This document shows, in pieces, positions 8,891 to 20,494 of a DNA stretch of 64,000 bases. The stretch is taken from the NCBI GenBank assembly GCA_021396245.1, contig WNYE01000093.1, positions 62,001-126,000 of the forward strand, in the 5' to 3' direction. The stretch comes from Sporothrix humicola. Its lineage: Eukaryota > Ascomycota > Sordariomycetes > Ophiostomatales > Ophiostomataceae. Position 1 is the stretch's first letter, and each line of letters opens with the position of its first letter. Both the position numbers and the translations under genes were made by a program. Under the pieces are notes generated by a model that saw nothing but the letters and a program-made list of their open reading frames with translations, had not been told where the DNA came from and did not search any database.

Positions 8891-9877
8891 CTACAGGTTT
8901 GAAGACGGCCTCCCAACGCTCTCTTCGACGACAGCCATAAGCTGTTGTACCGTTGCCTCCTCAACATTCTTTTCTGTCCACAGGATGTGCTGCGCAATGC
9001 AAACGCGCGCGACCACCTCCGTGCCAGAGACGACCCTCCAGCCGTTGTCCTTCGCCATATTGTAGAGTGCCGTTTGCGGCGACGGCATGTAGCACATGTC
9101 CACCACAATCCGTTTGCTGTTGCCATCCTTGTCCTTCTTCTGCAGTACTGCGTCGCAAATGGCCCGACACCGAATCTCGTCTTCGCCCTTGGGCGGATAG
9201 TCTGGCACGGTGCCGACGATGATCTGCGGTGGCTTGAGAGCGTCAAGCTCGTGGAGAGAGTCGACATGGCGGATCCGGATGCCTTTGATGGAAGCCTCAA
9301 ACGACGTGACCAAAGCATCCACCTCCGTCTTGATCCGGTTGACGACGTAGATCTCTGACACGCCAAACCATGTCCACAGCGCATAGACAGCACTCCGTGC
9401 GGCACCGCCCGCGCCAAGAATCATGGCCGGTCGGCCTTTTGTTTCTGAGACGGCATCCGGGAATTTGGCCAAAACAGATTCGCGGATGCCGACGCAGTCC
9501 GTGTTGGTTCCAATCCACTTCTTCTGCCCGTTCTGTCGCCGCTGGAAGGCCGTATTCACCGCGCCAATGGCCTTGCCCTCGTCTGTCACAGCGTCCAGCC
9601 GCGGCGCAAAGGTCACCTTGTTGGGCATCGTAATGGACGCGCCAAGACAGCGGTCCTTGCTGAGCTCTATCGAAAATCGGTCTGGGTCCGTTGTCGTGCA
9701 TAGGTCAAAGTGCCATGGCACGCCGCGCGCCGCAAACATGATATTGTGCAGGCGCGGCGACAGCGACTGGGCAATGTGGCCGCCATAGATGAAGAAATCG
9801 CGTCTCGTCGTCAAAAGGGAAGGGTCGTCGCGCAGAGGCGAGCTGCCGTAGGCAAAGGACTGCTCGAGGATATCCAT
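8891..9877 (-). CDS. Quinate/shikimate dehydrogenase, SNL tail
   Basis: 328 residues, no intron. I start at the ATG at 9877; the open frame extends 63 codons further upstream but that part looks like leader. Shikimate-dehydrogenase features in order: SLSPRLHN (substrate Ser residues), ASITMPNKV with the catalytic Lys, GAVNT, GTNTDCVGI with the substrate Asp, the nucleotide-binding GAGGAARSAVYAL, VVNR, and a C-terminal MCYMPSPQT/GTEVVARV region. It is a stand-alone catabolic-type enzyme, not part of a pentafunctional AROM protein. Expected reaction: NAD(P)-dependent oxidation of shikimate to 3-dehydroshikimate or quinate to 3-dehydroquinate. No catabolic dehydroquinase is visible nearby, which favours shikimate or an analogue. 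It shares operator 4 with the divergent Gfo/Idh/MocA gene. Confidence 0.9.
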   Translation of the reverse strand: MDILEQSFAYGSSPLRDDPSLLTTRRDFFIYGGHIAQSLSPRLHNIMFAARGVPWHFDLCTTTDPDRFSIELSKDRCLGASITMPNKVTFAPRLDAVTDEGKAIGAVNTAFQRRQNGQKKWIGTNTDCVGIRESVLAKFPDAVSETKGRPAMILGAGGAARSAVYALWTWFGVSEIYVVNRIKTEVDALVTSFEASIKGIRIRHVDSLHELDALKPPQIIVGTVPDYPPKGEDEIRCRAICDAVLQKKDKDGNSKRIVVDMCYMPSPQTALYNMAKDNGWRVVSGTEVVARVCIAQHILWTEKNVEEATVQQLMAVVEESVGRPSSNL

Positions 9878-10434
9878 GGTGTTGTTTTGTTGCAAGTTGG
9901 TAGGGCCAGTGTCGGGTTGTCGTGTTTGTGATGATGTTACCAACGATGTGGTGATTGACGATGAACCTGGCCTTCCGTAAGTTGGAGATTGGTTGCTTGG
10001 AGAAAGGCCAAATTTCATGCAGTCTGTCCCAGGCTGCTTCCCCGCGTTGCCTTCGCACCTGTGCACTTTTTACATGCATGTTTCTACATCATTAGACCGG
10101 GGCAGTATTAGTGAGTCAGTTTCCCCGCTTCCCTCTCCCAAAATGCTTACGCCGTGTAGGCGCCGGTCCGGCCATTTATTTACACACCGGGCACCGGACG
10201 CTAATGACTGTCAGCTTCATGCAGATGCGGAGTGCATTCAAGCTGTGACGTTGAGTCCGGAAAACAAATCATTGCGAGCAACATTTGTCAACAACGAACC
10301 TCTTTGCTAATAATACTGTCAAGAGCCACGCTGGGTTGGCGTATCTTTACCATCTCCATCGCAGCTTTCTCCAATCCCAACGAATCCCTTCTGCCGACAA
10401 ATCCTACTCCAACGAATACTCCACAACCTTCACA
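9878..10434. other. Divergent promoter, dehydrogenase / Gfo-Idh-MocA oxidoreductase
   Basis: Shared promoter of two divergent genes with operator 4 near the middle, 291 and 245 bases from the two start codons. A further CCGG at 10163-10166 and one at 10194-10197 flank the operator. Confidence 0.6.
10168..10190. promoter_or_regulatory. Operator 4: CCGG-N15-CCGG
   Basis: CCGG at 10168-10171 and 10187-10190, spacer of 15 bases (CCATTTATTTACACA). It sits between two divergently transcribed catabolic genes, so one site could serve both. Confidence 0.75.
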
Positions 10435-11589
10435 ATGGCTTCAAGTCCCAAAGTCACCGTCGTCCTCGTCGGCGGCGGCACAATTGCGCCTCTGCACGCC
10501 AAGTATCTAACATCGTCGCCCAACTGCGAGCTGGCAGCCATCATCGACCCTTTCCCGCCTGGCGAGAAACTGGCCAAGACACTTGGTGTGGCGCATTACA
10601 AGTCAGTGGGCGACCTCCTGGCAACATTACTAGATGGGCAGCCTCAGCCTGATGCATACATTGTCTGCGTCCCCTCACATCTTCATGTCTCCGTGGCCAA
10701 CGATATCCTCAAACAGGCCAAACCCAAGGCCATGCTCGTCGAGAAGCCGCTGGCTACAGAGTCGGCCTCCGCTATCAACCTCATAAGACAAGCCCGCGAG
10801 GCCGGTGTTCCTCTCCTAGTTGGACACCACCGCCGCTTCCACCCGGCCATATCCAAGGCCAAGGAAGCCATTGTGGCCGGACGCATCGGCCGAATCACGG
10901 CCGTCTCGTCGCTGTGGACATCTAAAAAGTGTGATGACTACTTCAACCTGCCAGGTGCAGGTTGGCGCTCCAAACGGTCGGCGGGCGGTGGTCCCGTGTG
11001 GACAAACATGGTGCACGACATTGATGCTCTGCACTACCTGACCGGCTCGCGCATTGAGCAGATTTGGGCCACAAAGACAAAGAGGGAGAGAAAGCTGCCG
11101 ACCGATGTCGACGCGGAAGATGCAGTGGAAGAGGGCGCAGCCGTCATGGCCCGCTATGCGGACGGAACCGTTGCCACATTCCTTGTCTCGGACAACACCC
11201 CGAGTCCATTTGGTTGGGAGTCAGCCGCCGGCGACTTTGCTGAATATGCTGCGGCAACGGTGCCTGTGGACTCGTACCGCATTCTAGGAACCCGGGGTAC
11301 TCTCAGCGTGCCGGACAGTGTCCTCTGGAGCTACGATGAGGCCGTGGCCGCTGGCAAGCCGGAGAACACCATTGGCTGGAACTTGGAGTTGACTCGTGAG
11401 CCTCTGTCTGTCGGCGATGAGATCCCCTTCCAGCAACAAACAGAACATCTTGCTCGTGTTGTCCGCGGCCTGGAAGAGCCCAGATGTTCTGGTGCAGACG
11501 GTCTTGCCGCAGTGCAGGTCTGTGAAGCCATTCTCAAGGCCCTCGCAGCCGGTGATGGTGTCCCAGTTACTGTGGCTGCTCCAGCTTAA
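10435..11589 (+). CDS. Gfo/Idh/MocA-family NAD(P)-dependent oxidoreductase
   Basis: 384 residues, no intron. The start at 10435 is preferred over an in-frame upstream start because the Rossmann strand (VTVVLVGGGTIAPLHAKYL) begins eight residues later. Other family marks are VCVPSHLHV, LVEKPLATE (the EKP motif), VGHHRRFHPA, and a C-terminal alpha/beta domain with WTNMVHDIDALHYLTG carrying the active-site Asp and His. Such enzymes oxidise or reduce cyclic polyols and sugar acids (inositol, glucose-fructose type). In this cluster it may act on a polyhydroxylated ring alcohol. There is no PTS1 (ends AAPA), so it is probably cytosolic. Confidence 0.88.
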   Translation: MASSPKVTVVLVGGGTIAPLHAKYLTSSPNCELAAIIDPFPPGEKLAKTLGVAHYKSVGDLLATLLDGQPQPDAYIVCVPSHLHVSVANDILKQAKPKAMLVEKPLATESASAINLIRQAREAGVPLLVGHHRRFHPAISKAKEAIVAGRIGRITAVSSLWTSKKCDDYFNLPGAGWRSKRSAGGGPVWTNMVHDIDALHYLTGSRIEQIWATKTKRERKLPTDVDAEDAVEEGAAVMARYADGTVATFLVSDNTPSPFGWESAAGDFAEYAAATVPVDSYRILGTRGTLSVPDSVLWSYDEAVAAGKPENTIGWNLELTREPLSVGDEIPFQQQTEHLARVVRGLEEPRCSGADGLAAVQVCEAILKALAAGDGVPVTVAAPA

Positions 11590-12693
11590 GTCTGTATTCG
11601 TAATGTACATTGTTTACAGTGCAGGTACAAGTTATTTCAATTGTACATAGAAAATGTTTTGTAAATATTACTCGTTTAAAAATGACGTGCCAATTCAGGT
11701 TTTTAAAACAAAAAAGGTTGTTGACGAATGTTTTCCTAGTGTTTCTATTGTGACTTTTTTCGAACATAAACAATTTAAAGTATTGGGAAAAAAATAGATG
11801 TAGAAATTCATCGCAAAATTGGACAAGACTTAGACATAATGAATTAACCCGTCAGTTTTTCTACCATACGTGCGACTTTATCAAACACATTTTGCAAATG
11901 TGCTGTGTTTTGCTGTGGTGTGAAAAAGGTAATTCTGGTCCCACTGTTGATGTCTGGTGGCACGTGTATTCCGAAAAACAAAGGTGCCGGCATTCCCGAC
12001 TAGCTAAATTAGGGAACCAAAGCGTCAAACTTGGGTGGATTTTACACTTGAATCCTTTTTTCTGTTTCTGAAGTTTGGCTTTCTTACTCGGTTAAAATGT
12101 GTTATCTTTTCGGCTCCTTCTGATGCCCAAAAGAGTTATTCTACCCCGGATTACCCCCCACAACCCATCATCCTGGATTTGCGGGAAATATTGCGGAGGA
12201 TGCAAATTTTCAGGGAGGCTAGCTGGGGCGAGCCAGTCATGATTCCAGGATTTGGGAGAAGATGTTGATAAAATGTCGCTACTGCCTGGCTCCGGTCAAT
12301 TCAAAAATGGCCCGGAGACGATCGGCATCTCACCCATCGACAGGCGAGGGGGAAACCATTGTCCATCCTACACAGACAGTGCACAGCCAACCAACTTTCA
12401 TCTGGGTGTTGTGTTTTGATATTGTGTCGAGGTCGTTTTGAGGGGTGGAAGACTGAAAAACATAAAGATATCTAGAGAGACCCCGACGATCTATTCTGAG
12501 ATCTGAGTTTCAAACATTTCGGATTGAAAGATCAGCGAAACAAGAAGAAGTCAAACACGTTTTTTTGTCTTTTTCTACAGCGACTCTCTCATCACCTTGC
12601 ATTTATTTTTAACCTTTATCCCTTCTACCCCTTATTGTTTTACTTTGCATCACAACAACTGCCTTCATATCTAGCATCTCAACCTCTGTCAGC
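11590..12693. other. Long upstream region of the MFS permease
   Basis: About 1.1 kb without a supported gene. The first 250 bases are AT-rich 3' flank. The second half is the permease promoter with operator 5 and a pyrimidine-rich 5' leader (12,560-12,690). Confidence 0.5.
12291..12316. promoter_or_regulatory. Operator 5: TCCGG-N16-CCGGA
   Basis: Inverted TCCGG and CCGGA, with a spacer one base longer (16) than the core set. The spacer starts TCAATTCA, identical to operator 7. It is about 380 bases upstream of the permease ATG. Confidence 0.6.
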
Positions 12694-14439
12694 ATGTTTG
12701 AGACACATATCCAGGGCAAGGGCCTCCGATGGCTTGCGCGGATTTGCTGCTCGGTGGTAGGTATCTCAAGTTCGTCACCTTTGTTTGTGTTTACTTTACT
12801 GACAATGTAGTCCTTCTTCCTCGAGGGTTACCAAGCTGGCATTCTTGGCGGTGTCCAGGACACGCCGCAATATCTCGACGCCATCGACAATCCGACCGGC
12901 ACATATGTCATTCCCATGATTGCCTCCTCGTACACGCTGGCTGCTGCTGCCATGTCTGTCCTCGTCGTTGTCGTCGGTATGCCTCTCGGCCGGCGCAACT
13001 CGATCATGCTCGGCAACATTTTGATTATCATCGGCGGCATTATCCAGGCGGCTACCTTCTCTGTGGCCCAGATCATCGTTGCTCGTGTCATTTGCGTAAG
13101 TAAAGACCTACATATCATTATGAAAACAAATGCTAACATAACGCAGGGTTTCGGTATTGGTGTAAGTGTTGCTCGGCAATGGATAATCAATGTTCTTGCT
13201 TTCTTCCAACCACTAACAGACTTACTAGCTAATCACTTGTAACGTGGCAATGTACATGGTAAGTGGCCAACACGTGTTTTCATTCAAAAGTAATAAAAAG
13301 ACCGTCTTTATCTAATACATCCACAGTCTGAAATGAGTATCCATGCTCGCGAGCGTGGACCCGAGGTGGCCATCAACTGTGCTTCATTGCTCGCTGGTGT
13401 TGCCATTTCGTACTGGGTCGACTTTGGTTTCACGCAGATGACGACGCAGTTCTCATGGCGCTTTCCCATTGGTCTTCAGTCGCTGTGGGCCATGGTTCCT
13501 GCCATTGGCATGTTCTTCTGCCCGGACACACCCCGTTGGTACTACGCCAAGGGCCGCGAGGTCGAGGGTGACATGACTCTGGCCCGTCTGCACGGCGTCT
13601 ACAACCCCGACACGCCCCTCCAGGACGAGGACGAGCAGGTCATCCAGGCCGTCAAGGCTGAGATTATGCAGAGCATCCAGCTCGAGGCCGAGCAGGAGAA
13701 CAAGCTTAGCTGGATCAGCCTCGTGTGGGACAACACTCCGCTCCGCGTCGGCCGCCGTGTCCGCATCTCCTTCATCATCCTGTCAATCCAGCAAATGATG
13801 GGGATTGACATCCTCGTATACTACATGACCCTGACATTCAAGAACGTTGGATTGTCCACATTTATCTCGTCTCTGCTGGCGGCGATCTGTCTCACGGTCC
13901 AGTTTGGCGGCGCCCTGGTGTGCATCCCCACGATCGAGCGCCTCGGCCGCCGCAAGATTATGCTCATCACCGCCTCGGCACAGAGCGTGTGCATGCTTAT
14001 CTTTGTCGTGCTCATCGGTCTCCCAGCATCCAAGATCACGAGTGCCACGGAGTGGGCTGCTGCGTTCATCTTGTTCCCTTACGTTTTTTTCTACGGGTGG
14101 GGCTGGGTCACGTGCCCCTGGCTGTACGGCCCTGAGATTGCTCCACTAAAATACCGCCACGTCGGTGCCGCCGCCGGTCTATTTGGCGAGTGGCTGTTTA
14201 CGTTCGTCACGGTCTTTGCTGGTGGCATTGGTATCCAGACCGTTGGCTGGCGCATCTGGATCTGGCCTCTTGTCTTCAACTTTGTAGGTGTCGCGTTTGT
14301 GTACTTTATGTGCCCCGACCCCACTGGAAAGACCCTTGAGGAGGTTGATGCTCTTTTCGTCAAGGACGCCAGCATGGTCAACCGTCTGCCCCACAATGTG
14401 GAGCAGAAGGCCGGTGCCGCCGAGGTTGAGGAGGCTTGA
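12694..14439 (+). CDS. MFS sugar/quinate-type permease
   Basis: Five exons: 12694-12756, 12811-13095, 13147-13161 (15 bases), 13229-13258 (30 bases) and 13327-14439. All four introns are phase 0 with good GT-AG ends, giving 501 residues. The sugar-porter family is shown by GYQAGILGG in helix 1, GRR motifs after helices 2 and 8, SEMSIHARERG after helix 4, PDTPRWYYAKGR (PESPR-type motif), and the helix-10 region with YGPEIAP. Plasma-membrane uptake is expected; fungal quinate permeases (qa-y/qutD) belong to this family. The two tiny exons encode GFGIG and LITCNVAMYM, which fill the conserved helix-4 region, so I trust them. Operator 5 ties it to the cluster. Confidence 0.87.
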
Positions 14440-15090
14440 ATGTAAAGCGTTGGGTGTTGCGGGTGTTTGTTGGTGAAATACAAATAGTCGTACAGCTGTA
14501 ATGGGAAGGTGCCTCCATGCGATTAGTCAGAAGGGCAGCGGTGCAAATAGTAATACTTCACCACAATTTTGGTCATATTTGTACAGGGGGGCGCTCGATT
14601 CTGGAAAAGGGGTCGGTCGAATTAGCCTGTCCCGCGACGCAGTGGAAGGTACGGTCAGAATTATCTATTGTCGAGGTTTTAGTTCATGTCTTCACCCTAC
14701 CAAGTAATCCTCTATCCAAAATCCCTCTATCTAAAATATTGACACATTCCCCACGGCTCCCGGTACATCCACCGACAATTCAGCCATCGAGCCACAGACT
14801 GCGTTTATCCACAAATTACAGCTTACAGCACTTACAGCACTTACAGCACTTACAGCATTTATAATACTTATAGCACTCAACGACGCGGCGGGCGATTGCA
14901 TCGCGAGCGTAGATCAAGACATTTCTGTGCCCGAGCGCATACTTGATGCTCGAGTCTAGTACAGACAGGAATACCTTGAGCTCCATTGCGAACTTTAAGC
15001 CCGCGAGCCGAGCGCCCTGAATTTCTTTAAGGTTGTTACTATTTAGTGTCTCTATGTCTCCATTATAACATAAAAGAAATTGTTAAAAGT
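14440..15090. other. Intergenic with 9-base tandem repeat, left flank of the retrotransposon
   Basis: 3' flank of the permease. A stretch of GC-rich sequence at about 14,875-15,015 has an open minus-strand frame of about 60 codons that could be the displaced 3' end of the gene broken by the copia insertion. That assignment is inference. Confidence 0.4.
14822..14875. repeat. Tandem repeat (CTTACAGCA)n
   Basis: Four perfect copies of the 9-mer CTTACAGCA (14822-14857) followed by two degenerate copies. On the minus strand the unit would encode repeats of Cys-Cys-Lys if translated. Confidence 0.9.
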
Positions 15091-15095
15091 TAAAC
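15091..15095. repeat. Target-site duplication, left copy (TAAAC)
   Basis: Five bases directly outside the left LTR. The right copy (20604-20608) reads TAGAC. The one difference is a G-to-A change, as expected from RIP. Confidence 0.75.
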
Positions 15096-15204
15096 TGTAA
15101 AAGTAATGTACATACATTCTATATATGTGGGAAATAAGGCCTTAAGGGCACATTTAAAGAAATAAAGCGCAACGCTAGGTCACATAACCTCGGTGAGCCC
15201 TACA
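15096..15204 (-). repeat. 3' LTR of the copia element (109 bases)
   Basis: Starts TGTA and ends TACA. It aligns without gaps to 20495-20603. Of 109 positions 21 differ, all transitions. In this copy 12 of the differences are A where the other copy has G. A GGGGTAG-like purine tract precedes it on the element's own strand (about 15205-15212). Confidence 0.9.
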
Positions 15205-18200
15205 CTACCCCATAGATGTACCATCTAATAAGCCGACTAGTTACAAAAAATTAAGTGGAGAGGCCACCAAAATAAAAGTATAAAAAAGAAATATTAAGTA
15301 GTAACGTATAAGGCGCGAAAATTTTACCCGTCGTAGTAAAATATCTTTTAAAAATTATTTTAAAAATGTAAAAAAAAACGAAGGTTAAAACTACGGTGTA
15401 TTTATATACTTAATGGTATAAATATATAAAGAGTGTTAAAAGGTTTAATTAACCGATAAATGTAATATATTTTAGTTTATTTAAAAGTTTTATAAAGTTA
15501 TCGGCGGCTATTTTAATTAAAAAGATATATAAAAGTGTAAATTTTTTGTTATTAACTTACTTAATAATTTATTTATAACGAATATCGATATAACAAGCTT
15601 TTACCTTTTTCGTAAAATTTAAATAAGTTATAAAAGTATTATTATTGTTTGTAAATAATAAAAAAAAAAAGTTTATATTATGGCTAAAATTATAAAAAAT
15701 ATATTTAACCTAATTAAAGGCCTTTACGGCCGGCGTTAAAGTTATAAATTCAACCTTTATAATAAATAAAGCGACGAAAAACTATTTACCTAATTTCCAA
15801 AAGACCGAAACACCCGCAACAAATATCACAAACCCTACCGTTAAGTGGCAAAACGACAAATTATCTCCGTATAAAGTATCGTTAAAACCGGTGGGATCAA
15901 AAGCGTAAACGCCGAAAAGTAATCAATCGTCGATTAAGTTAAATCTACCGTTAAAAACGATATTCAACTTTCTCGTAACACCGAAATATTTTATATTATA
16001 CTTCAAAAAAACCTAATACTCAAAAAAAAGTCCGCGGTTACCAATAAAAATTTTATTCGATATAAATATATTATCAACTCGTAAATTTACAAAGGTATAA
16101 TTAATACAACCGGTGGCCTTTAAATAAACCGTAATATCGGTGTTATCGGCCTTTTAAACCGAAGGTAAAGTAAAACCGTTTAACCACGGTATATAAACTC
16201 GGGGCAACTCTTTAACGTTAAAACGGCGGAGCATATTCGTAATGTACACCTCGAGGCTTAAATAAATCGTCTTTTTTTACTAGTCTCGCCGAATATTAAG
16301 GCCTAAAAAAGTACTTACGGCTTTAAAGGAACGAATAAAGTATTAACGGCTAAAAGTCTCGCCAAAAATAATAAGTTTAACTTTATCGAGGCCAACTACG
16401 AAAATATCGTTAACGTAAACGATTATAATAATACCGAAAGTCTAATTCACGAAAAAGTAAATATTAAAGTTATATAACTTAAATCCAATACTACGTATAA
16501 ACGGGATAAACATATTAAACTACCACCAAAAGCTTCGTATAAGCTTATAAAGAGCACGCCGAAGGCGGTAAACTTAAGGCCCTTTTTCGAAGCTTTTTAG
16601 TTATTATATATATATAACTTAGTCGTCGGAGACCGTAACGTTTAAGAAAGTTATTTTAAAGTTATATTATTATAAGTATAAATTATTAACGGTAACGTAT
16701 ACAAAAAAAACTTTTAACGTAATTAACGAAATAACGGTGGTAAAAATATTAACTACGACCTAAAAGTCTCTTTCTTTATCTCCACGTATAACTTATTTAA
16801 CTTTAACCTTTTCGACCTTCTTCGTATATACTTATTTACCGAGTAAAACTTAAATAATAAAAAGTATATCGACGAAGTCTTATATACGTATAACCTTAAA
16901 ACTATCGATTTACTTTTATATAACCGGTAATTAACGGTTTTTATAATCGATAAATTAATAAGTTTCGTTAAAGTTATACGATATATTAAAACTTTCGTAC
17001 TATAAATTAACGGCGTCGACCGCCGTTATATATACCGTTATAATTTAAATATTATTTTATACCGTTTCGATATTTAAAGCGACTACTACTATTATAAAAA
17101 AATACTATTATTAAACGGACATATTAAACAAGCTATATATTAATTTAACGCTCGTATATAAAACTTTATAGTCGGGGCGGTTAACGTTACGTCTCGACCG
17201 TAAAAGTAACTTTAATAAAAAAAACTCTTCCGTCAAAAGTTATTAATCGAACGTAATATCGTCGTTTTCGGTTTTACTCTCGACTTATTATATAAAATTA
17301 TCGTCGACGACGTCGGCGGTTAATTAAACGTTAATAACCTCCGGTTTAAATTAAACGACGTTACGTATATTAAAAAATAAAGCTCGTAGTTAAAAGTTTA
17401 CGGTATTATTAGTAACCGTAAAAAATTATAAGTAATATAATACGCCGTTTATATTATATTATACGTCCGTAAAAACTTCGTTTTATAATAAGTCGTAAAA
17501 CGGTCTTTATAATAACGAAGTTTACGGTTATTACTACGATTATTACGGTATTTTAACGAATAAAAGAAATTAAACCGACGGTAATAATTACATCGACGTT
17601 TAAAGTATATTATTATAGTTTAATATAATAAAGTTTATCGTCGGGGTATACTTTTTAAGTATAAACTCTTTACTTTTGCTCGTTAAAAACGGTTTAAAAA
17701 GGCTAATGAAAACCGAAATATATATCTCCGTAAAGTCTTCGATTTTTACGTAAATATAAAAGTCGGCGACCTCGGCGTTAAAGTTAAAAAAAATATTATC
17801 GCGGATATAATTATCGACAAATCCTATTTTCTTATTAAATCGAACTAAAAAGACTTTAATAATACGGTTTTCGTCTTAAAACTAAACGTAAAAAATTTAC
17901 TCGTAAGTCTCGATATAATTAACGAGTTAACCGACTTTAACGCGGTCGTTATACTTATTTTTCGTACTTTAGTATACTTTTTTAATATATACGTACGCTT
18001 AATAATTATAAATACGTAAGTAATCCGTATATAGCCGAGTTTATTTATGTAATATTTTAAAGGCCGTAAAAAGTCTTTTACGCGGTAACTTTTTCTCCAG
18101 ATTTACTCTCGTTAATAAAAAATTTATAATATAAACGGCGGTATTAACGACGAATAACTAAAACTAAAAAAAAAAATTAATATCGCCTATAATAATACGA

Positions 18201-20494
18201 AATTTAATAATAATAGTCTAATAAACCCTCTCGTTTTTACTATTTATTTACACCGAGTACGGTATTAATACTTTAAAAATAACGCCGAACTTTTTAGTCT
18301 ATACACGAAAACTCAATCGAAACCATTATTATATTATTAAACCGAATTCGAGGCCACCGTCCATACTAAATTATTACAATTTAAGGCCGGTTTACCGTTC
18401 GAAGTAAAAAACGGTATTTTAAAGTACTAAAAAAACCTCGTTTTTATCGATTATTATAACGACCTAATAATAATTAATATAAACGTTTAAAAAGTAAAAA
18501 AAATAACGAAAGTTTATTCAACCGACTATATACTCCATAACGTTAACACAAACGAGTTAACCGAGTATAATAACGGAGTCTTTAAGCCGCTTACTAATAA
18601 TCTCCGTAAATTTAACAATAAAACACTCCAAGTAATAATACTCGTTACCGGTGATAGTTAAACCTATAACTTTAACAACCTTCCATACCGTCTTCGAATT
18701 AACGTAAAAAAGTTAACGGTGTAAAATTTTGTAGTTTACCGAAACGAAAAAAAAAACTTAAAACGAAAAGTTAATCGGTCTCGTTATCGAGATAAAAGTA
18801 ACGTTACGCCTAAATTCGAAAACGTAAAATATAATACCGTCGATTTTACGTAATAAGTTAATATTATAGTCTATAATAACCCCCTTCCAACGCATAATAC
18901 CGACAAATACCATATTTAAAAACGTTTCCGAAGTATATACGGTATCCCAGAAAGTCACCGTAACGGTACCGCCATTAACATAATTAACTTAAAGTATTAC
19001 GATACCGCCTCGAGACTACGTAAAGAAACCGCCGTTAAAATTACGTACTATAATAAGTATAAAAAGTTATTTAATAATAACGAACTACTTTAAATCGTTA
19101 AACTTATAATGTAAAAACCCCGAATCGAGTAAAACGGTATCCGGCGTAATATCATTAACGTTTAAAAAGTTAACGATATTTAAGTTTACGCTCTACAATC
19201 CGTAAACCAGTCCTTCGGCCTTATTTTGTATAATATTATTAGTAAAATACTCAGCGAACAAAAAGATTATTAAATAAACCTACGTAAGTAAATTATCGTT
19301 ATTATTTACGGCGACCGATACATAGTTAACAAAAACGTTATTAATACCACTTAATATACTTATAATAACAGTGTTTACCCGTAACGCCGTTTACGCCTTT
19401 AAAACGGCCTTAATAACTTTAAACGTAAATTTATCGGTTATTTTATTATTTTATACACCTCGGCGAGACCTTTTCTCTAAATACTTCGAATAATAAACGT
19501 TTTCACCTCCGTAATAACACTTTTTACAATAAATACACTAAGTATACACCGAATCCGTAATATAATTTTTACTATACTTAATATATTTTAAATATTTATT
19601 ACCGTTAATAAACGTTTATATAAAAAATATAATAATAACCTTTTACGACTTATTATACTTAAAGTATAATATATACCCTTAAATAACATCGAAAAAAATA
19701 AAATCGTTATCCTTGAATTTACCGTTAAAACGCCCAATAAATATAAGATTAAACGGCTTAAGTTCTTAAAAAAAGATAACTATTTTAAAAAAGTCCGTAA
19801 AAACGTATTTAATACTATTAATTTTATTAAAAATATATTAAAAAACTAATAAAAAAGTTAAAAAAGTACCGTACTACTCGAGTTTAATATTAATAAACGT
19901 TATAACCTCGTAACGAACGGTTTTACCGTTTACTTTACCCAACACAACTTTAATACATTAAAGTATAACGTAAAACTTAATATCCTTCGATTTATAACTA
20001 TAATAACTAATCCAATCGTGTACGCTATAAACGGAGTTAACAATAACGGACTAAACCTTATAACCTTACATTTCGTAATCGAAAAAAACCGTTTCGTAAA
20101 CGTCGACGGTTTTACTTTTTACTTTAACGTAAAAAAAGTTTTCGAAAATTAAAAACTTCAAAGTACTATAATCGTAGTAAACTACCTTTAAGTAAATATA
20201 CCACTCGTTAAAGTTATTTATAATAAACTTAAACACGTAATAAACCGTTTACAATAACGCTTAACCTAAAACCAAAACGAAGAATATACCGTTCGTTATA
20301 ACGAAAAATCATAATAATTTCTAACCGAAAATAAAGGTAAATAAATAAGTCGTACGAAAAAATTCGTTACACGCTCAAAAGTAATCAGAAAAATTCGAAA
20401 AAAATAACTTTTTATTTATAAAGTCGTAGTTAATACAAAGACACACGAACAACTTCGCGTAACGGATTTTCAACGAAACAAAGGGGTCGTAACC

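Noticed and set aside
1..14439. Calling the left block a canonical quinate (qa/qut) cluster
   Set aside because: No dehydroquinase and no AROM-derived activator or repressor is present, while CoA enzymes and flavoproteins are.
18758..18958. 66-codon minus-strand frame in the retrotransposon interior
   Set aside because: It is a remnant in RIP-mutated DNA without a start context or intact neighbours; it belongs to the decayed element, not a gene.
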